64,000 nucleotides of DNA from Polyangiaceae bacterium (GCA_025936045.1 JAICUB010000024.1:41382-105381), one strand, 5' to 3'. Positions 35,290-43,859 are shown, counted from the stretch's first letter. Numbers and translations are program-made. Notes: generated by a model not told the origin, from the letters alone.

Positions 35290-38200
35290 ATGCCGCTCCT
35301 CAGCTCGAGCATCGTCAAGCACCAGCTCGCATCCATGGAGCAGGTCGAGGAAGCGCTCGCGCGCCAAACCGCCTACGGCGGCGACCTGCTGACGAACCTC
35401 CTCGAGCTGCAATCGCTGAGTGAGGAGCGCGTGTCGGCCGCGCTCGCGGAATCCTTCGGAATGGACGCGGCGCCCGTCGGCGAGCTGCCGCGGGCAGCGG
35501 AACGCGTGCGACGCCTCGTACCCGCGGACGTGGCGCAGCGCTTCGCCTGTTACCCGCTCGAGGAGCGCGCGGGCGTGCTCGCACTGGCCGTCAGTGAACC
35601 CTTGCCGGCGGAGGTCGAGAGCGACCTCGGCTTCGGACTCGGCGTGAGCATCGTCCAGCACGTCGCGCCGCTCGTTCGCGTCCGCCAAGCCGTCGCGCGC
35701 GATTACGGACAGCCGCTCGACGAACGCACGGCTCGGGCGCTCGCACGGCTCGAAGGCCGCGGTGAGCCGAGTCCGAGCTTTTATCCGGAACAGGGCGGGC
35801 CCGCGCAGCAAGAGCGGCCGGCGACGGTCGCGCCGCCGACGGCCGCTCTCGCCGCGAAACCCTCGCCAGAAGCGCCGCCGCAGAACCGCTCGCAGCTCGA
35901 TCCGAAGGCGATGATGCGCGCCGTCCTGCGCGAGGAGCCGCGCCCGCGGCGTCTCGGGCCGTACACGGCGGCGATGGCCGAGCGGGACCTCTTGAACGCT
36001 ACCTCGCGCGACGACGTGCTCGAGTCGTTCTTCGACTTCGTTCAGCAATACTTCGAGTACTCGGCGCTCTTCGCGCTGCATGCGGACCTCGCCGAAGGCC
36101 GCGACGCTCATGGCCCGGGTGCGCCCCGCGCCAAGGTGCAGTCCATCGGGGTCTCGCTGGATCTGCCAAGCTCGCTCGCTGCCGTGCGCGACGCGTCGAG
36201 TCACCTGCTCACGCGCCTCGGCGGCGGGCTCGACGCCTCGCTCGCGAAGGACCTCGAGCGCCGGCCCGGGCCGCAGGTGCTGCTCTTGCCGATTCGCGTG
36301 CGAGGCCGCGCGATCCTCGTGCTCTACGGCGATCACGGCGACGCCGACGTCGACCTCACGACGATCGGCGACGTGATCTCGTTCGCGCCGCTGGTCGCCG
36401 CCGCGCTCGAGCGGCTCATCGTGCAGAAAAAGCGTGGGCGCGCCGACGCTGCCGTAATCGGCTCGCTCGCCCCGAAAGCGCCGAAGCGCGCCGCCGTGCC
36501 GGGGCCGGAAGAGCGCGCGCAAACGCTGGCCTCGGCCCTTTCATCGCACCGTGCCGCGGCACCCGTGAGCGCGCTCGAGGTCAGTACGTCGCCGGCGCCG
36601 GCCGGCTCGCTCCAGGTGACGTCGCCCGCACCGGCCGCGGTTGCTTCCGCGACCGTCACCGCACCGGCGCCGCCCGTCGTGTTGCCCGCCGTCACCACGC
36701 CGGCTCCCCCGGGCGCGCTTCCCGGCATGACCGAGCCGCCCGTCACGGTTCCGTCGGACGCAAGCCTTCATGACGCGAACGACGAGCCCGCGACGCTGCC
36801 GGCCGGAGGCGCGAGCGCGCCGAGCGTCCCGCCGCCGAGCGTCCCGCCGCCGAGCGTCCCGCCGCGTAGCATTCCACCGCGCAGCGTACCGCGGTGGAGC
36901 GAACACCCGGCGCCGGAGCCCACGACGCAGAATCGCGCGCGCCCGCTCGCACCCGTTCTCGGAGTGCCAGCCGCCACCGGCAGCAGTCCACCGCGCTCGA
37001 TCGCCGAAGCGCTGGCCCGACCGGTCATTGCGGTCGGGCGCAACTCGGAACGCCCGACGGATCCCGCGGCGCCGCCAGTCTCGCGCCGCCCGGTCACCGT
37101 CCCGCCCCAAATCGTCGACGCGGGTTGGGAGGAGCTTTCCGGCGGACGCTCGCCGTTCGGGCGGAGTGAGCGCGGCACGCGCCCCGGCGTCGGGAGCTCG
37201 CCGCCGAAAGCTCGAGGCACGACGGGCGATGAATCGCCGGACATCTCCGTCGGCACGGAGACCGACGCTGTCGGCACGGAAGCCAGCGATCCCGAGCTGG
37301 TCGAGCTTGCGGGCGTCGGCACCTGGCACGAGACGGATTCGCCCGGCGTCCCGCTCGCGTCCGTGAGCCGCGCGGCCGCGCACAGCGCGCGACCGCTGCC
37401 CGCGTCACGAACCGGTAAGAGCGACCAAAATCTACCGAGCGTCATCCTCGACGTCGCGGAGGACTGCAAAGCGCTGCTCGAACAACTCTTGCTCGGCGAC
37501 GCGAGTGCCGGTGATCGCCTGGTCGCGGCGGGAGCGCCCGGCATCGCCGTGCTCGTGGCGGCGTTTCCGGGACCGCTCGAAATGCCGTCGTCGCGACGCC
37601 CGAACGGGGGCTTGGCGCGCGCGTCCGATTGCGGCCCGGTGCTCCGGACGCTCGCGCGCATCGGCGAGCGCGCGGTGCCGTTCCTCGTCGTGCGAACGAA
37701 TGACGCCGACGCGGAGGTGCGTGGGTATGCGACGAGGCTGCTCGGCGAAATTCCGACTCCCGACAGCGCCCACGCCGTCGCCCGCCGCTTCTTCGACGGC
37801 GACGTCGAGGTTCGACGAGCGGCGCTCACCGCCGCCCGCTTGCTCACGAACTCACCCGACGGGATCGCAACGCTCGTGGCCGAGCTCGGGACGACCGCTT
37901 CGGATCGCATGCGTCCGACGACGGTGCGCTTGACGGCGATGGAGACGCTCGCCGAGCTCAGGCAGCCGCAAGCGGTGCCGTATCTGATCGCCGCGCTCGA
38001 AGACAATCCGCGCGACATCGTACAGAGCGCGCGCCGCGCGCTCGTCGTGCTCGCACGGCAGGACTTCGCCACGGACGCGCCGGCTTGGAGCGGCTGGTGG
38101 CGAGCCGCTTCGGCACGCCACCGCATCGAATGGCTGATCGACGCGCTCACGCACGAGACGACCGAGATCCGCCGCGCGGCAGGCGAGGAGCTGAAAGCGC

Positions 38201-38316
38201 TGACGCGCGAATATTTCGGTTATTACGACGACCTGCCGCCGGGCGAGCGCGGCGCCGCGCAACGACAATACCGGCAATGGTGGGAGACCCGCGGCAAAGC
38301 ACGCTTTCGCAACTGA
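35290..38316 (+). CDS. Large MshEN-GAF-like-HEAT scaffold protein
   Basis: This 1008-residue protein contains: an N-terminal MshEN/GspE-N domain (residues about 1-150; IVKHQLASMEQVEEALARQTAYGGDLLTNLLEL...), which binds c-di-GMP in some type II secretion and pilus ATPases; a GAF-like domain (about 220-380; DVLESFFDFVQQYFEYSALFALHAD, VLLLPIRVRGRAILVLYGDHG); a Pro/Ser-rich linker of about 280 residues; and C-terminal HEAT repeats (about 740-1005) ending FGYYDDLPPGERGAAQRQYRQWWETRGK. There is no ATPase core. It likely works as a cytoplasmic signalling scaffold. A 15-base coding repeat (SVPPP) lies in the linker. Confidence 0.75.
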   Translation: MPLLSSSIVKHQLASMEQVEEALARQTAYGGDLLTNLLELQSLSEERVSAALAESFGMDAAPVGELPRAAERVRRLVPADVAQRFACYPLEERAGVLALAVSEPLPAEVESDLGFGLGVSIVQHVAPLVRVRQAVARDYGQPLDERTARALARLEGRGEPSPSFYPEQGGPAQQERPATVAPPTAALAAKPSPEAPPQNRSQLDPKAMMRAVLREEPRPRRLGPYTAAMAERDLLNATSRDDVLESFFDFVQQYFEYSALFALHADLAEGRDAHGPGAPRAKVQSIGVSLDLPSSLAAVRDASSHLLTRLGGGLDASLAKDLERRPGPQVLLLPIRVRGRAILVLYGDHGDADVDLTTIGDVISFAPLVAAALERLIVQKKRGRADAAVIGSLAPKAPKRAAVPGPEERAQTLASALSSHRAAAPVSALEVSTSPAPAGSLQVTSPAPAAVASATVTAPAPPVVLPAVTTPAPPGALPGMTEPPVTVPSDASLHDANDEPATLPAGGASAPSVPPPSVPPPSVPPRSIPPRSVPRWSEHPAPEPTTQNRARPLAPVLGVPAATGSSPPRSIAEALARPVIAVGRNSERPTDPAAPPVSRRPVTVPPQIVDAGWEELSGGRSPFGRSERGTRPGVGSSPPKARGTTGDESPDISVGTETDAVGTEASDPELVELAGVGTWHETDSPGVPLASVSRAAAHSARPLPASRTGKSDQNLPSVILDVAEDCKALLEQLLLGDASAGDRLVAAGAPGIAVLVAAFPGPLEMPSSRRPNGGLARASDCGPVLRTLARIGERAVPFLVVRTNDADAEVRGYATRLLGEIPTPDSAHAVARRFFDGDVEVRRAALTAARLLTNSPDGIATLVAELGTTASDRMRPTTVRLTAMETLAELRQPQAVPYLIAALEDNPRDIVQSARRALVVLARQDFATDAPAWSGWWRAASARHRIEWLIDALTHETTEIRRAAGEELKALTREYFGYYDDLPPGERGAAQRQYRQWWETRGKARFRN
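36821..36895 (+). repeat. 15-base tandem repeat encoding SVPPP units
   Basis: CGAGCGTCCCGCCGC is repeated three times exactly and then degenerates (CGTAGCATTCCACCG, CGCAGCGTACCGCGG), giving SVPPPSVPPPSVPPRSIPPRSVPR in the large scaffold protein. The unit is five codons, so copy-number change would not break the frame. Confidence 0.65.
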
Positions 38317-38441
38317 GCGCGAGGATTCACGTTTGCGCGGCCGGCGCCCCGCAAAACCACGCGACGGCCACTGAACGGGAGTGACTGCTCGCACGACGCG
38401 GCTGGACAGAACCCGCGTCCGCGTGGCAAAAGCGCGGGTCC

Positions 38442-38651
38442 GTGACGACGATTACATCGGAGCTCGACGGTGAGAACGCGGCGCTGAAGGCCGCGAACCT
38501 GGCGTTCGGTCGTAAGCAACGCAGCGTGACGCGCCTTGCGTCGATCGAGCTCAAATCGACCGATCCCCGCTCCTCGGCGTGGGAAGCGGTCGCGATGGCG
38601 TCGGTCGGGCTGCTCGCGGTGCTGGTCGTCCTCGGCGTCTGGCTGCTCTGA
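38442..38651 (+). CDS. Small tail-anchored membrane protein
   Basis: This 69-residue ORF has a GTG start. The N-terminal part is polar and basic (AALKAANLAFGRKQRSVTRLASIELKST); the C terminus is one strong transmembrane helix (AWEAVAMASVGLLAVLVVLGVWLL) ending at the stop. The plausible composition and lack of overlap with another gene support it, but the ribosome site is weak. The function is unknown. Confidence 0.45.
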   Translation: MTTITSELDGENAALKAANLAFGRKQRSVTRLASIELKSTDPRSSAWEAVAMASVGLLAVLVVLGVWLL

Positions 38652-38682
38652 TTCACGTCGCCGCTCGTATGCGGCGTCCGCG

Positions 38683-39204
38683 TCACTCGCCCTTGTCGCC
38701 GTCCTTCGGACCGGAGTGCTTCTGCTTCGCGCCGCTGAGGTCGATCTGCCAGACGAGAGTGTGCTCGTCACCCTTGTAAGCCGGGACGATCACGCTGCCC
38801 ATCGCGCGGAGGACGCAGGCGCCGACCGCCTTCTCGGCGTACACGTCGTCGATCTTCGAATCCTTCACCTTGCCGTCGTTCGCGAAGAGCAGCGTGACGG
38901 TGGCCATGCCCTTCGGCGCCTTCTCCGTGACGGAATCCGGGCACGTCTCGGCGGAACGAGCCGCTCGCTTCATCTCGAGCGTGGCTTGCTTGTCGTCCCA
39001 ATCACGTCGCTTCTCGTCCTCGGTCTCGGCGGGGGCGTCCGCGCCGCTCCTCTGCGTCTTCTGCTGAGCGACCTGCTTTGCGCCTTCGGCGTCTTCCTCG
39101 GCGATGATCTGATCCGGCGACTTGACGTGATCCGGTTCGCCCGTGGTTCCACAGGCGGAGACAACGAGCGCAAGCGACGAAACGGCCAGCAGCGAACGCA
39201 TCAT
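38683..39204 (-). CDS. Lipoprotein with AgmX/PglI/TonB-like C-terminal domain
   Basis: ATG 39204 (MMRSLLAVSSLALVVSAC, lipobox) gives 173 residues. A polar acidic spacer leads to TVTLLFANDGKVKDSKIDDVYAEKAVGACVLRAMGSVIVPAYKGDEHTLVWQIDL, the short beta-alpha-beta fold seen at the C terminus of AgmX/PglI gliding-motility and TonB-like myxobacterial proteins (vector: xVxFxxDGxVxxxxxxxxxxxxxxCVxxxxxxxxxP). A structural or signalling role at the outer membrane is likely. Confidence 0.65.
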   Translation of the reverse strand: MMRSLLAVSSLALVVSACGTTGEPDHVKSPDQIIAEEDAEGAKQVAQQKTQRSGADAPAETEDEKRRDWDDKQATLEMKRAARSAETCPDSVTEKAPKGMATVTLLFANDGKVKDSKIDDVYAEKAVGACVLRAMGSVIVPAYKGDEHTLVWQIDLSGAKQKHSGPKDGDKGE

Positions 39205-39281
39205 GCCGGCGAGGTTACACCGAAGCCCGTGCGTATCGATCGTGAATTTTGGAGCCCGAGCGCCCCGCCGTGACGCGCCTG

Positions 39282-39743
39282 CTAGATCGAGTAGCGCAGG
39301 GGCGGTAGCTCGCGCGAGAGGAACAGACTCGCGTTCTTGGCCACGTCGGCGAGAGTCGTGCGCTCGAGCACCTCGACGCTCGCCGCGTAGGCCTCGCGAA
39401 GCACGAGGCGCACCGAGCAGGTTGCCTCGTCCGCGCACCCGTCGCAACGGCGATAGGCCGTGCGGCTGAGACACGGCACGGGTGCAATCGGTCCGTCGAG
39501 GACACGCAGAATTGCCGCGAGAGTGATCGTTTCCGGTCCCTTTGACAGGAGATAGCCACCACCTCGCCCCTTGCGACTATGCACGACGCCGTGCTGCTTG
39601 AGCTCGGCGAGGATGGCCTCGAGGAACTTCTTCGGGATCGCTTCGGCCTCCGCGATGTCCGCGATCAGTACCGGCTCGCCCTCGGGTGCGAGGGCCAGGC
39701 GCGCGAGCGCCTTGATTGCGTACTTCGCCTTCATCGTGATCAT
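39282..39743 (-). CDS. Rrf2-family transcriptional regulator
   Basis: This 153-residue protein has an N-terminal winged helix (KAKYAIKALARLALAPEGEPVLIADIAEAEAIPKKFLEAILAELKQHGVVHSRKGRGGGYLL) and a cysteine set C91, C100, C103, C109. IscR/NsrR-type members use three Cys for an Fe-S cluster; four here suggest a redox, NO or iron signal. A perfect inverted repeat lies about 100 bases upstream of the ATG (39839-39860), possibly its own operator. Confidence 0.88.
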   Translation of the reverse strand: MITMKAKYAIKALARLALAPEGEPVLIADIAEAEAIPKKFLEAILAELKQHGVVHSRKGRGGGYLLSKGPETITLAAILRVLDGPIAPVPCLSRTAYRRCDGCADEATCSVRLVLREAYAASVEVLERTTLADVAKNASLFLSRELPPLRYSI

Positions 39744-39838
39744 CGGAAGCTAGGTTCTCCTCGCCTTAGCCTAATAGATGTTGGGGCGGCGGCGAGCCTC
39801 ACGTCGTTCCGGGCTGAAATTTCGCTGATCGTGAACCA

Positions 39839-39860
39839 CGCGTCCACTATAATGGACGCG
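39839..39860. promoter_or_regulatory. Inverted repeat CGCGTCCA-CTATAA-TGGACGCG
   Basis: A perfect eight-base inverted repeat flanks a six-base centre containing TATAAT on the plus strand (39848-39853) and TATAGT on the minus strand. Situated between the peptide deformylase stop and the Rrf2 start, it could be an Rrf2-type operator overlapping a -10 element, or less likely a terminator lacking a U-tract. Confidence 0.5.
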
Positions 39861-39927
39861 ACGGGGTGGCGCGAGGCGAGGCGGAGCGGCAACCGGGACC
39901 GGCGACGGCGTCCGAGGACGGCCCGCT

Positions 39928-40524
39928 TCAAATTCGATTCAGCTCGGCCCCGCCGTCGACCACGCGGCTCGCCACGGGCACGTGGCGTTCGTACTCGCGC
40001 ACGAACGTCAGCGTCCGCGGTTCGGCGCGATCGACGAACAGCGTGCCCCAGAGATGATCCGTTTCGTGCTGCACGACGACCGCACGGAAGCCCTCCCAGG
40101 TGAAGTCTAGCGGCGCGCCGTGCCGATCGAGCGCACGCACGTGCACGCGCCGCGGCCGCCGCACGCGCCCGCGGATCCCGGGCACCGAAAGGCAGCCCTC
40201 GTACACGCTGAACGCGTCGGCGTCGGCGAGCTCCCCGGGGAGGCTCGGCACGGCCGGCGTGAGCACGGGATTGACGAGCACGGTGAGCGGAATGGGCTCG
40301 ACGCTCGGATAGCGCGGATTCTCGCGTACCTCGATGACGGCGAGTTGGACCGACGTATAGACCTGCGGCGCGGCGATGCCCGCGCCGTCGGCGTCGCGCA
40401 TCGTCTCGATCATGTCCTCGATCAAGCTCTGAAGCGTGGGGCTCCGGAGCTCTTCGAGCGAGAGCTCACGGGCCTTTTGCCTGAGTACCGGCTCACCGAG
40501 CTGTGCGATGCGACGCAGGGCCAT
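39928..40524 (-). CDS. def: Peptide deformylase
   Basis: This 198-residue enzyme removes the formyl group from nascent proteins. All three PDF motifs are present: GAGIAAPQV (motif 1), EGCLSVPG (motif 2, Cys metal ligand) and QHETDHLWG (motif 3, HExxH-type His ligands with catalytic Glu). The usual small insertion (VPSLPGELADADAFS) precedes motif 2. It is transcribed toward the Rrf2 gene with a 184-base gap. ATG 40524 starts MALRRIAQLGEPVLRQKA, a normal PDF N terminus. Confidence 0.95.
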   Translation of the reverse strand: MALRRIAQLGEPVLRQKARELSLEELRSPTLQSLIEDMIETMRDADGAGIAAPQVYTSVQLAVIEVRENPRYPSVEPIPLTVLVNPVLTPAVPSLPGELADADAFSVYEGCLSVPGIRGRVRRPRRVHVRALDRHGAPLDFTWEGFRAVVVQHETDHLWGTLFVDRAEPRTLTFVREYERHVPVASRVVDGGAELNRI

Positions 40525-40587
40525 GCAGCGGAGTCTAGCGCGAGCGCGGAGGGCGGCGCCCCCCGCCGGACCCGACGCGCGCCGACT

Positions 40588-41241
40588 TCAGCGAGTGTAG
40601 TGGATTACGTTGATACAGCGCGTTTCACGCGTGCTTCGGTTCTCGTAAAAGTGCGGAACGTCCGCGCGGAAGTACACCGAGTCACCCGCCGACAGCTCGA
40701 ACGCCTCCGACCCCGCGCCGAGACGGAGCACGCCCGTCAGCACGACGAGCGTCTCGCGCGTGCCTTGCGCGTGCGGATCACTCTTGTGCACGGCCTTCGG
40801 TACCAACCGAAGCTCGTAGATTTCCGTTTCGCTGCCCGAGCCGCCGGGCGAAAGCAGACGGCTCTCCGTGCGGCCGTCGGTGCTGCGCAGCGGCAGCGCG
40901 TCCCCCGCGCGCAAGACCCGTACGGACTGCTCCGAGGAGCTGCCGAGCAGATCGTGAAAGGGTACCTCGAGCCCGACCGCGATCTTCCAAAGCACGGCCA
41001 GGGTCGGATTCGTTCGTCCACCCTCGATCTGCGAAAGCGCCGCGCGGCTCACGCCGCTGCGCGCGGAGAGATCGTCGAGCGAAAGGTGCCGATCACGGCG
41101 GAAGACCCGCAGCGCTTCCGCCACCCGTCGCGCGAGCTCGGCGGCCCCGAGCTCGTCACCGGAAGAGGCCCTCGCGCGCACCCGGCCGGACTTACGCTCC
41201 TTCGTCTCGGACGGTGCGGCCCTTTTCCCTGGCTGCGGCAT
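40588..41241 (-). CDS. XRE-family regulator with cupin sensor domain
   Basis: ATG 41241 gives 217 residues. A basic, polar N-terminal tail of about 40 residues precedes the helix-turn-helix (RVAEALRVFRRDRHLSLDDLSARSGVSRAALSQIEGGRTNPTLAVLWKIAVGLEVPFHDLL). The C-terminal cupin_2 barrel has motif-1-like ETLVVLTGVLRLG and FELSAGDSVYFRADVPHFYENRS. Such regulators sense small metabolites. It lies 37 bases upstream of the YeeE/YedE-like genes on the same strand, transcribed away from them in order (YeeE pair first), so it is the last gene of that stretch. Confidence 0.88.
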   Translation of the reverse strand: MPQPGKRAAPSETKERKSGRVRARASSGDELGAAELARRVAEALRVFRRDRHLSLDDLSARSGVSRAALSQIEGGRTNPTLAVLWKIAVGLEVPFHDLLGSSSEQSVRVLRAGDALPLRSTDGRTESRLLSPGGSGSETEIYELRLVPKAVHKSDPHAQGTRETLVVLTGVLRLGAGSEAFELSAGDSVYFRADVPHFYENRSTRETRCINVIHYTR

Positions 41242-41278
41242 CGTATCCGAACTTGTTATCACGGAGCCGAGGCCGAGG

Positions 41279-41740
41279 TCAGCCCTGCAAAGCCTCGTTA
41301 TCCCGAGGGCATGCCGGCTCCGGATGGCTCTCCCACACCCCTACTGCGAAGTTACCGAGCAGCATACTGCCGACGAACACGAGCACGCCCGCGCCACCGG
41401 ACCCCACCGATACGAGACTCGGCCCGGGGCAATATCCGGAGAGCCCCCAGCCGACGCCGAAGAGCGCCGCACCCACGAGCAGCAAACGATCGACACGGGG
41501 CGCCGGCGGAGCGGAAAATAACGGTGCGGCAAGCGGTGCGCGCGCTCGCGGGCGCGCGGCGACGGCGTAGACGCCGACGGCCCCCGCCATGACGAAGGCG
41601 AGCGACGGGTCCCACGCACCGAGCGGATCGAGAAACGCAATCACCTTCGCCGGGCGCGTCATCCCGCTCACGAGCAACCCGATTCCGAAGAGGAGACCGC
41701 TCGCGAAGGCGACCAGCACGCGGCTGACTCGGCGGCTCAT
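41279..41740 (-). CDS. YeeE/YedE-like membrane protein, second half
   Basis: ATG 41740 overlaps the upstream stop (ATGA). The 153 residues include about four hydrophobic segments (LVAFASGLLFGIGLLVSGMTRPAKVIAFLDPLG, SLAFVMAGAVGVYAVAA, LLLVGAALFGVGWGLSGYCPGPSLVSVGSGG). The motif GWGLSGYCPGPS is the second-half hallmark of YeeE/YedE (DUF395) transporters, whose Cys is involved in thiosulfate or sulfane-sulfur movement. The C terminus ends in a cytoplasmic tail with PACPRDNEA. Confidence 0.85.
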   Translation of the reverse strand: MSRRVSRVLVAFASGLLFGIGLLVSGMTRPAKVIAFLDPLGAWDPSLAFVMAGAVGVYAVAARPRARAPLAAPLFSAPPAPRVDRLLLVGAALFGVGWGLSGYCPGPSLVSVGSGGAGVLVFVGSMLLGNFAVGVWESHPEPACPRDNEALQG

Positions 41741-42165
41741 CGCAAGCCGCCCCAGAGCCGCCCCACCGTCACGGTGAGCATGCCGGCGGCGACGAACGTG
41801 AGGGTCGCGACGAGCGACCGGCGCGAGCCGCGTCCGAGCCCGCACACGCCGTGACCGCTCGTGCAGCCCCCGCCGACGCGCGTCCCGGCGCCCACGAGTA
41901 AGCCGGCGACCGCGAGCACCGCGAGCGGCCGCGGCGACGGCGCGAGCAGCTCGGGCCGCTCGAAGAGCGCGCTCATGCCCGCGAGCACGAGTCCACCGAC
42001 GAACGCGGAGCGCCACGCGACGTCGCCGCGCACGGGCCGCACGATGCCCCCGACGATGCCGCTCACGCCCGCGGTGCGGCCGTTGCCGAGCCAAAGCAGC
42101 GAAGCAGCGAGTCCAATCAAGAGTCCGCCCGCGAGCGCGGAGAGCGGAGTGAACTCGGTCGACAT
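41737..42165 (-). CDS. YeeE/YedE-like membrane protein, first half
   Basis: This 142-residue protein has four helices and the first-half hallmark GGGCTSGHGVCGLGRGS (PF04143 family). The N-terminal segment FTPLSALAGGLLIGLAASLLWLGNGRTAGVSGIVGG is also typical. Together with the overlapping downstream gene it makes a split YeeE/YedE transporter for a sulfur compound, probably thiosulfate or related. A TusA/DsrE operon lies 11 kb away. Confidence 0.88.
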   Translation of the reverse strand: MSTEFTPLSALAGGLLIGLAASLLWLGNGRTAGVSGIVGGIVRPVRGDVAWRSAFVGGLVLAGMSALFERPELLAPSPRPLAVLAVAGLLVGAGTRVGGGCTSGHGVCGLGRGSRRSLVATLTFVAAGMLTVTVGRLWGGLR

Positions 42166-42497
42166 GCGACCTCGAGTACCGCGCGTGATTACTTTGTCAA
42201 ACGCCCGATCGAGCCTCAGTCGAGCGGCGACGAGGCGAGCAGGATCAACCCCGAGGGTGATGCCGTCGGTCCCGCCCGAGCGCCGGCGCGCGCGGGCCCC
42301 ACCCGGTAGCGAAGCGCGAAGCCAATCGCCACACCGCGGAGCAAAGTCGCCACGGCGAACCCGCACGAAGCCATGCAAAATACGAACACCCCGCAGGCCG
42401 CCACGCGGCGGTCTCCAGGGTCCAAGTAAATGGACAAATTTCTGCTAATCCAGAAATCTAGAGCCGGCGGGGCCCTGCGGGGCCCTGCGGGAACGGC
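42166..42497. other. Gap with one weak ORF and GC-rich repeat
   Basis: These 332 bases lie between the NtrC-type regulator stop and the YeeE gene. They contain the uncertain small ORF at 42216-42437 and, near 42469-42490, a GC-rich direct repeat GGGGCCCTGC-GGGGCCCTGC with internal GGGCCC palindromes. Transcription termination of the regulator gene is expected here. Confidence 0.4.
42216..42437 (-). CDS. Possible small membrane protein
   Basis: This 73-residue ORF needs a TTG start and has no convincing ribosome site. It encodes YLDPGDRRVAACGVFVFCMASCGFAVATLLRGVAIGFALRYRVG, with one or two helices and paired Cys, then a Pro/Ala tail. It is listed because nothing else occupies the interval and it would precede the YeeE pair; composition alone cannot confirm it. 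Confidence 0.25.
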   Translation of the reverse strand: MSIYLDPGDRRVAACGVFVFCMASCGFAVATLLRGVAIGFALRYRVGPARAGARAGPTASPSGLILLASSPLD

Positions 42498-43859
42498 TCA
42501 AAGATCGGTGATTTGATAATCTTTGATCTTGTAGAGCAGCGCGCGGTGGCTAATTTCGAGGATTTCCGCGGCGCGCGTGCGGTTGCCCTTCGTCTTCTGC
42601 AGAGCGCGCCGGATCAGGATCTCCTCGATGATGCGCATGGTCTTTTTCACGCTGAGCTCGCCGCTCGCCAGCTGCATCTGCACGGGGTCGCGCGCTTCAC
42701 GCACGCGCTCCGGCAGATCCGCCGCGGTGATGGTGTCGCCCTCCGTCAGCACCATCGCCCGCTCGATCGTGTTTTCGAGCTCGCGCACGTTGCCGGGCCA
42801 CCCGTACTCGTAGAGCAGGCGGCGCGCCTCGGTGTCGAGCCCGCGGATGCCGGTGCCGAGCCGCACGTTGTTGCGCGAGAGGAAGTGATCGATGAGGAGC
42901 GGAATGTCCTCGCGGCGATCACGCAACGGCGGGCAGTGGATGAGCAGCACGTTCAGGCGATAGAAAAGATCCTCGCGAAAGCGCCCTGCCTTCGTCTCCG
43001 CGGTGAGATCGCGGTGCGTCGCGGTGATGATGCGCACGTCCACCTGCAGATCGCGTGTCTCGCCGAGCCGGCGGATTTTCTCGTCCTCGAGCACGCGGAG
43101 CAGCTTCACCTGCAGCGCCAGCGGCAGCTCGCCGATTTCGTCGAGGAAGAGCGAGCCGCCGTTGGCCTCCTCGAAGAGCCCGCGCCGGTCCTGGAGCGCG
43201 TCGGTAAACGCGCCTTTTTTGTGGCCGAAGAGCTCGCTCTCGAGCAGGTTTTCGGGGATCGCGCCGCAGTTGACGGCGACGAACGGCCCGCTGCGCTTGC
43301 TGCGGCGGTGGATCGCTCGGGCAACGAGCTCTTTGCCAGCACCGCTCTCCCCCGTCACGAGCACGGTCGTCTTGTACTCCGAGATCTTCGCGATCGTCCG
43401 GAAGATGTCCTGCATCTTGCCGCTCTTCGCGAGGATGTCCTCGAACTTGTGCTCTTTTCTGATCTCGTCGCGGAGCGCGCGGTTCTCACGCCGGAGCGAT
43501 TCGCGCTCCTCGGCTTTACGCAGGGCGAGCACGACCTCGTCCGGCTTGAACGGCTTCTGCACGTAGTCGTACGCGCCCGCCTTCATCGCCTCGACCGCGA
43601 GATCCATGTTGCCGTAGGCGCTCATCACGATGACGGTCGCTTCGTTGCCCTTGGCCTTCAGCGTCGCGAGCAGGTCGAGCCCGCCCATCTTCGGCATCCG
43701 CACGTCGGTGAGCACCACGTCCGGCCCGAAAGAATCGACCAGCGCGAGCGCCTCCTCGCCCGTCGGCGCGGTCTCCACCTCGTAGCCGTGCCGCCGGAGC
43801 AGCGTGCGGAGCACGAGCCTGAGATTCTCTTCGTCGTCGACGACCAGGACGCGGCGCAC
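42498..43859 (-). CDS. NtrC-family sigma-54-dependent response regulator
   Basis: GTG 43859 gives 453 residues. The receiver (VRRVLVVDDEENLRLVLRTLL; phospho-Asp in VVLTDVRMPKMGG; AYDYVQKPFKPDEV) is followed by the AAA+ core: Walker A VTGESGAGKELVARAIH, VNCGAIPENLLESELFGHKKGAFTDA, Walker B GGSLFLDEIGELPLALQVKLLRVL, and YRLNVLLIHCPPLRDRREDIP. A Fis-type helix-turn-helix ends the protein (RTRAAEILEISHRALLYKIKDYQI). The sigma-54-contacting GAFTGA loop reads GAFTDA. No adjacent histidine kinase is present, so it is an orphan regulator here. Confidence 0.93.
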   Translation of the reverse strand: MRRVLVVDDEENLRLVLRTLLRRHGYEVETAPTGEEALALVDSFGPDVVLTDVRMPKMGGLDLLATLKAKGNEATVIVMSAYGNMDLAVEAMKAGAYDYVQKPFKPDEVVLALRKAEERESLRRENRALRDEIRKEHKFEDILAKSGKMQDIFRTIAKISEYKTTVLVTGESGAGKELVARAIHRRSKRSGPFVAVNCGAIPENLLESELFGHKKGAFTDALQDRRGLFEEANGGSLFLDEIGELPLALQVKLLRVLEDEKIRRLGETRDLQVDVRIITATHRDLTAETKAGRFREDLFYRLNVLLIHCPPLRDRREDIPLLIDHFLSRNNVRLGTGIRGLDTEARRLLYEYGWPGNVRELENTIERAMVLTEGDTITAADLPERVREARDPVQMQLASGELSVKKTMRIIEEILIRRALQKTKGNRTRAAEILEISHRALLYKIKDYQITDL

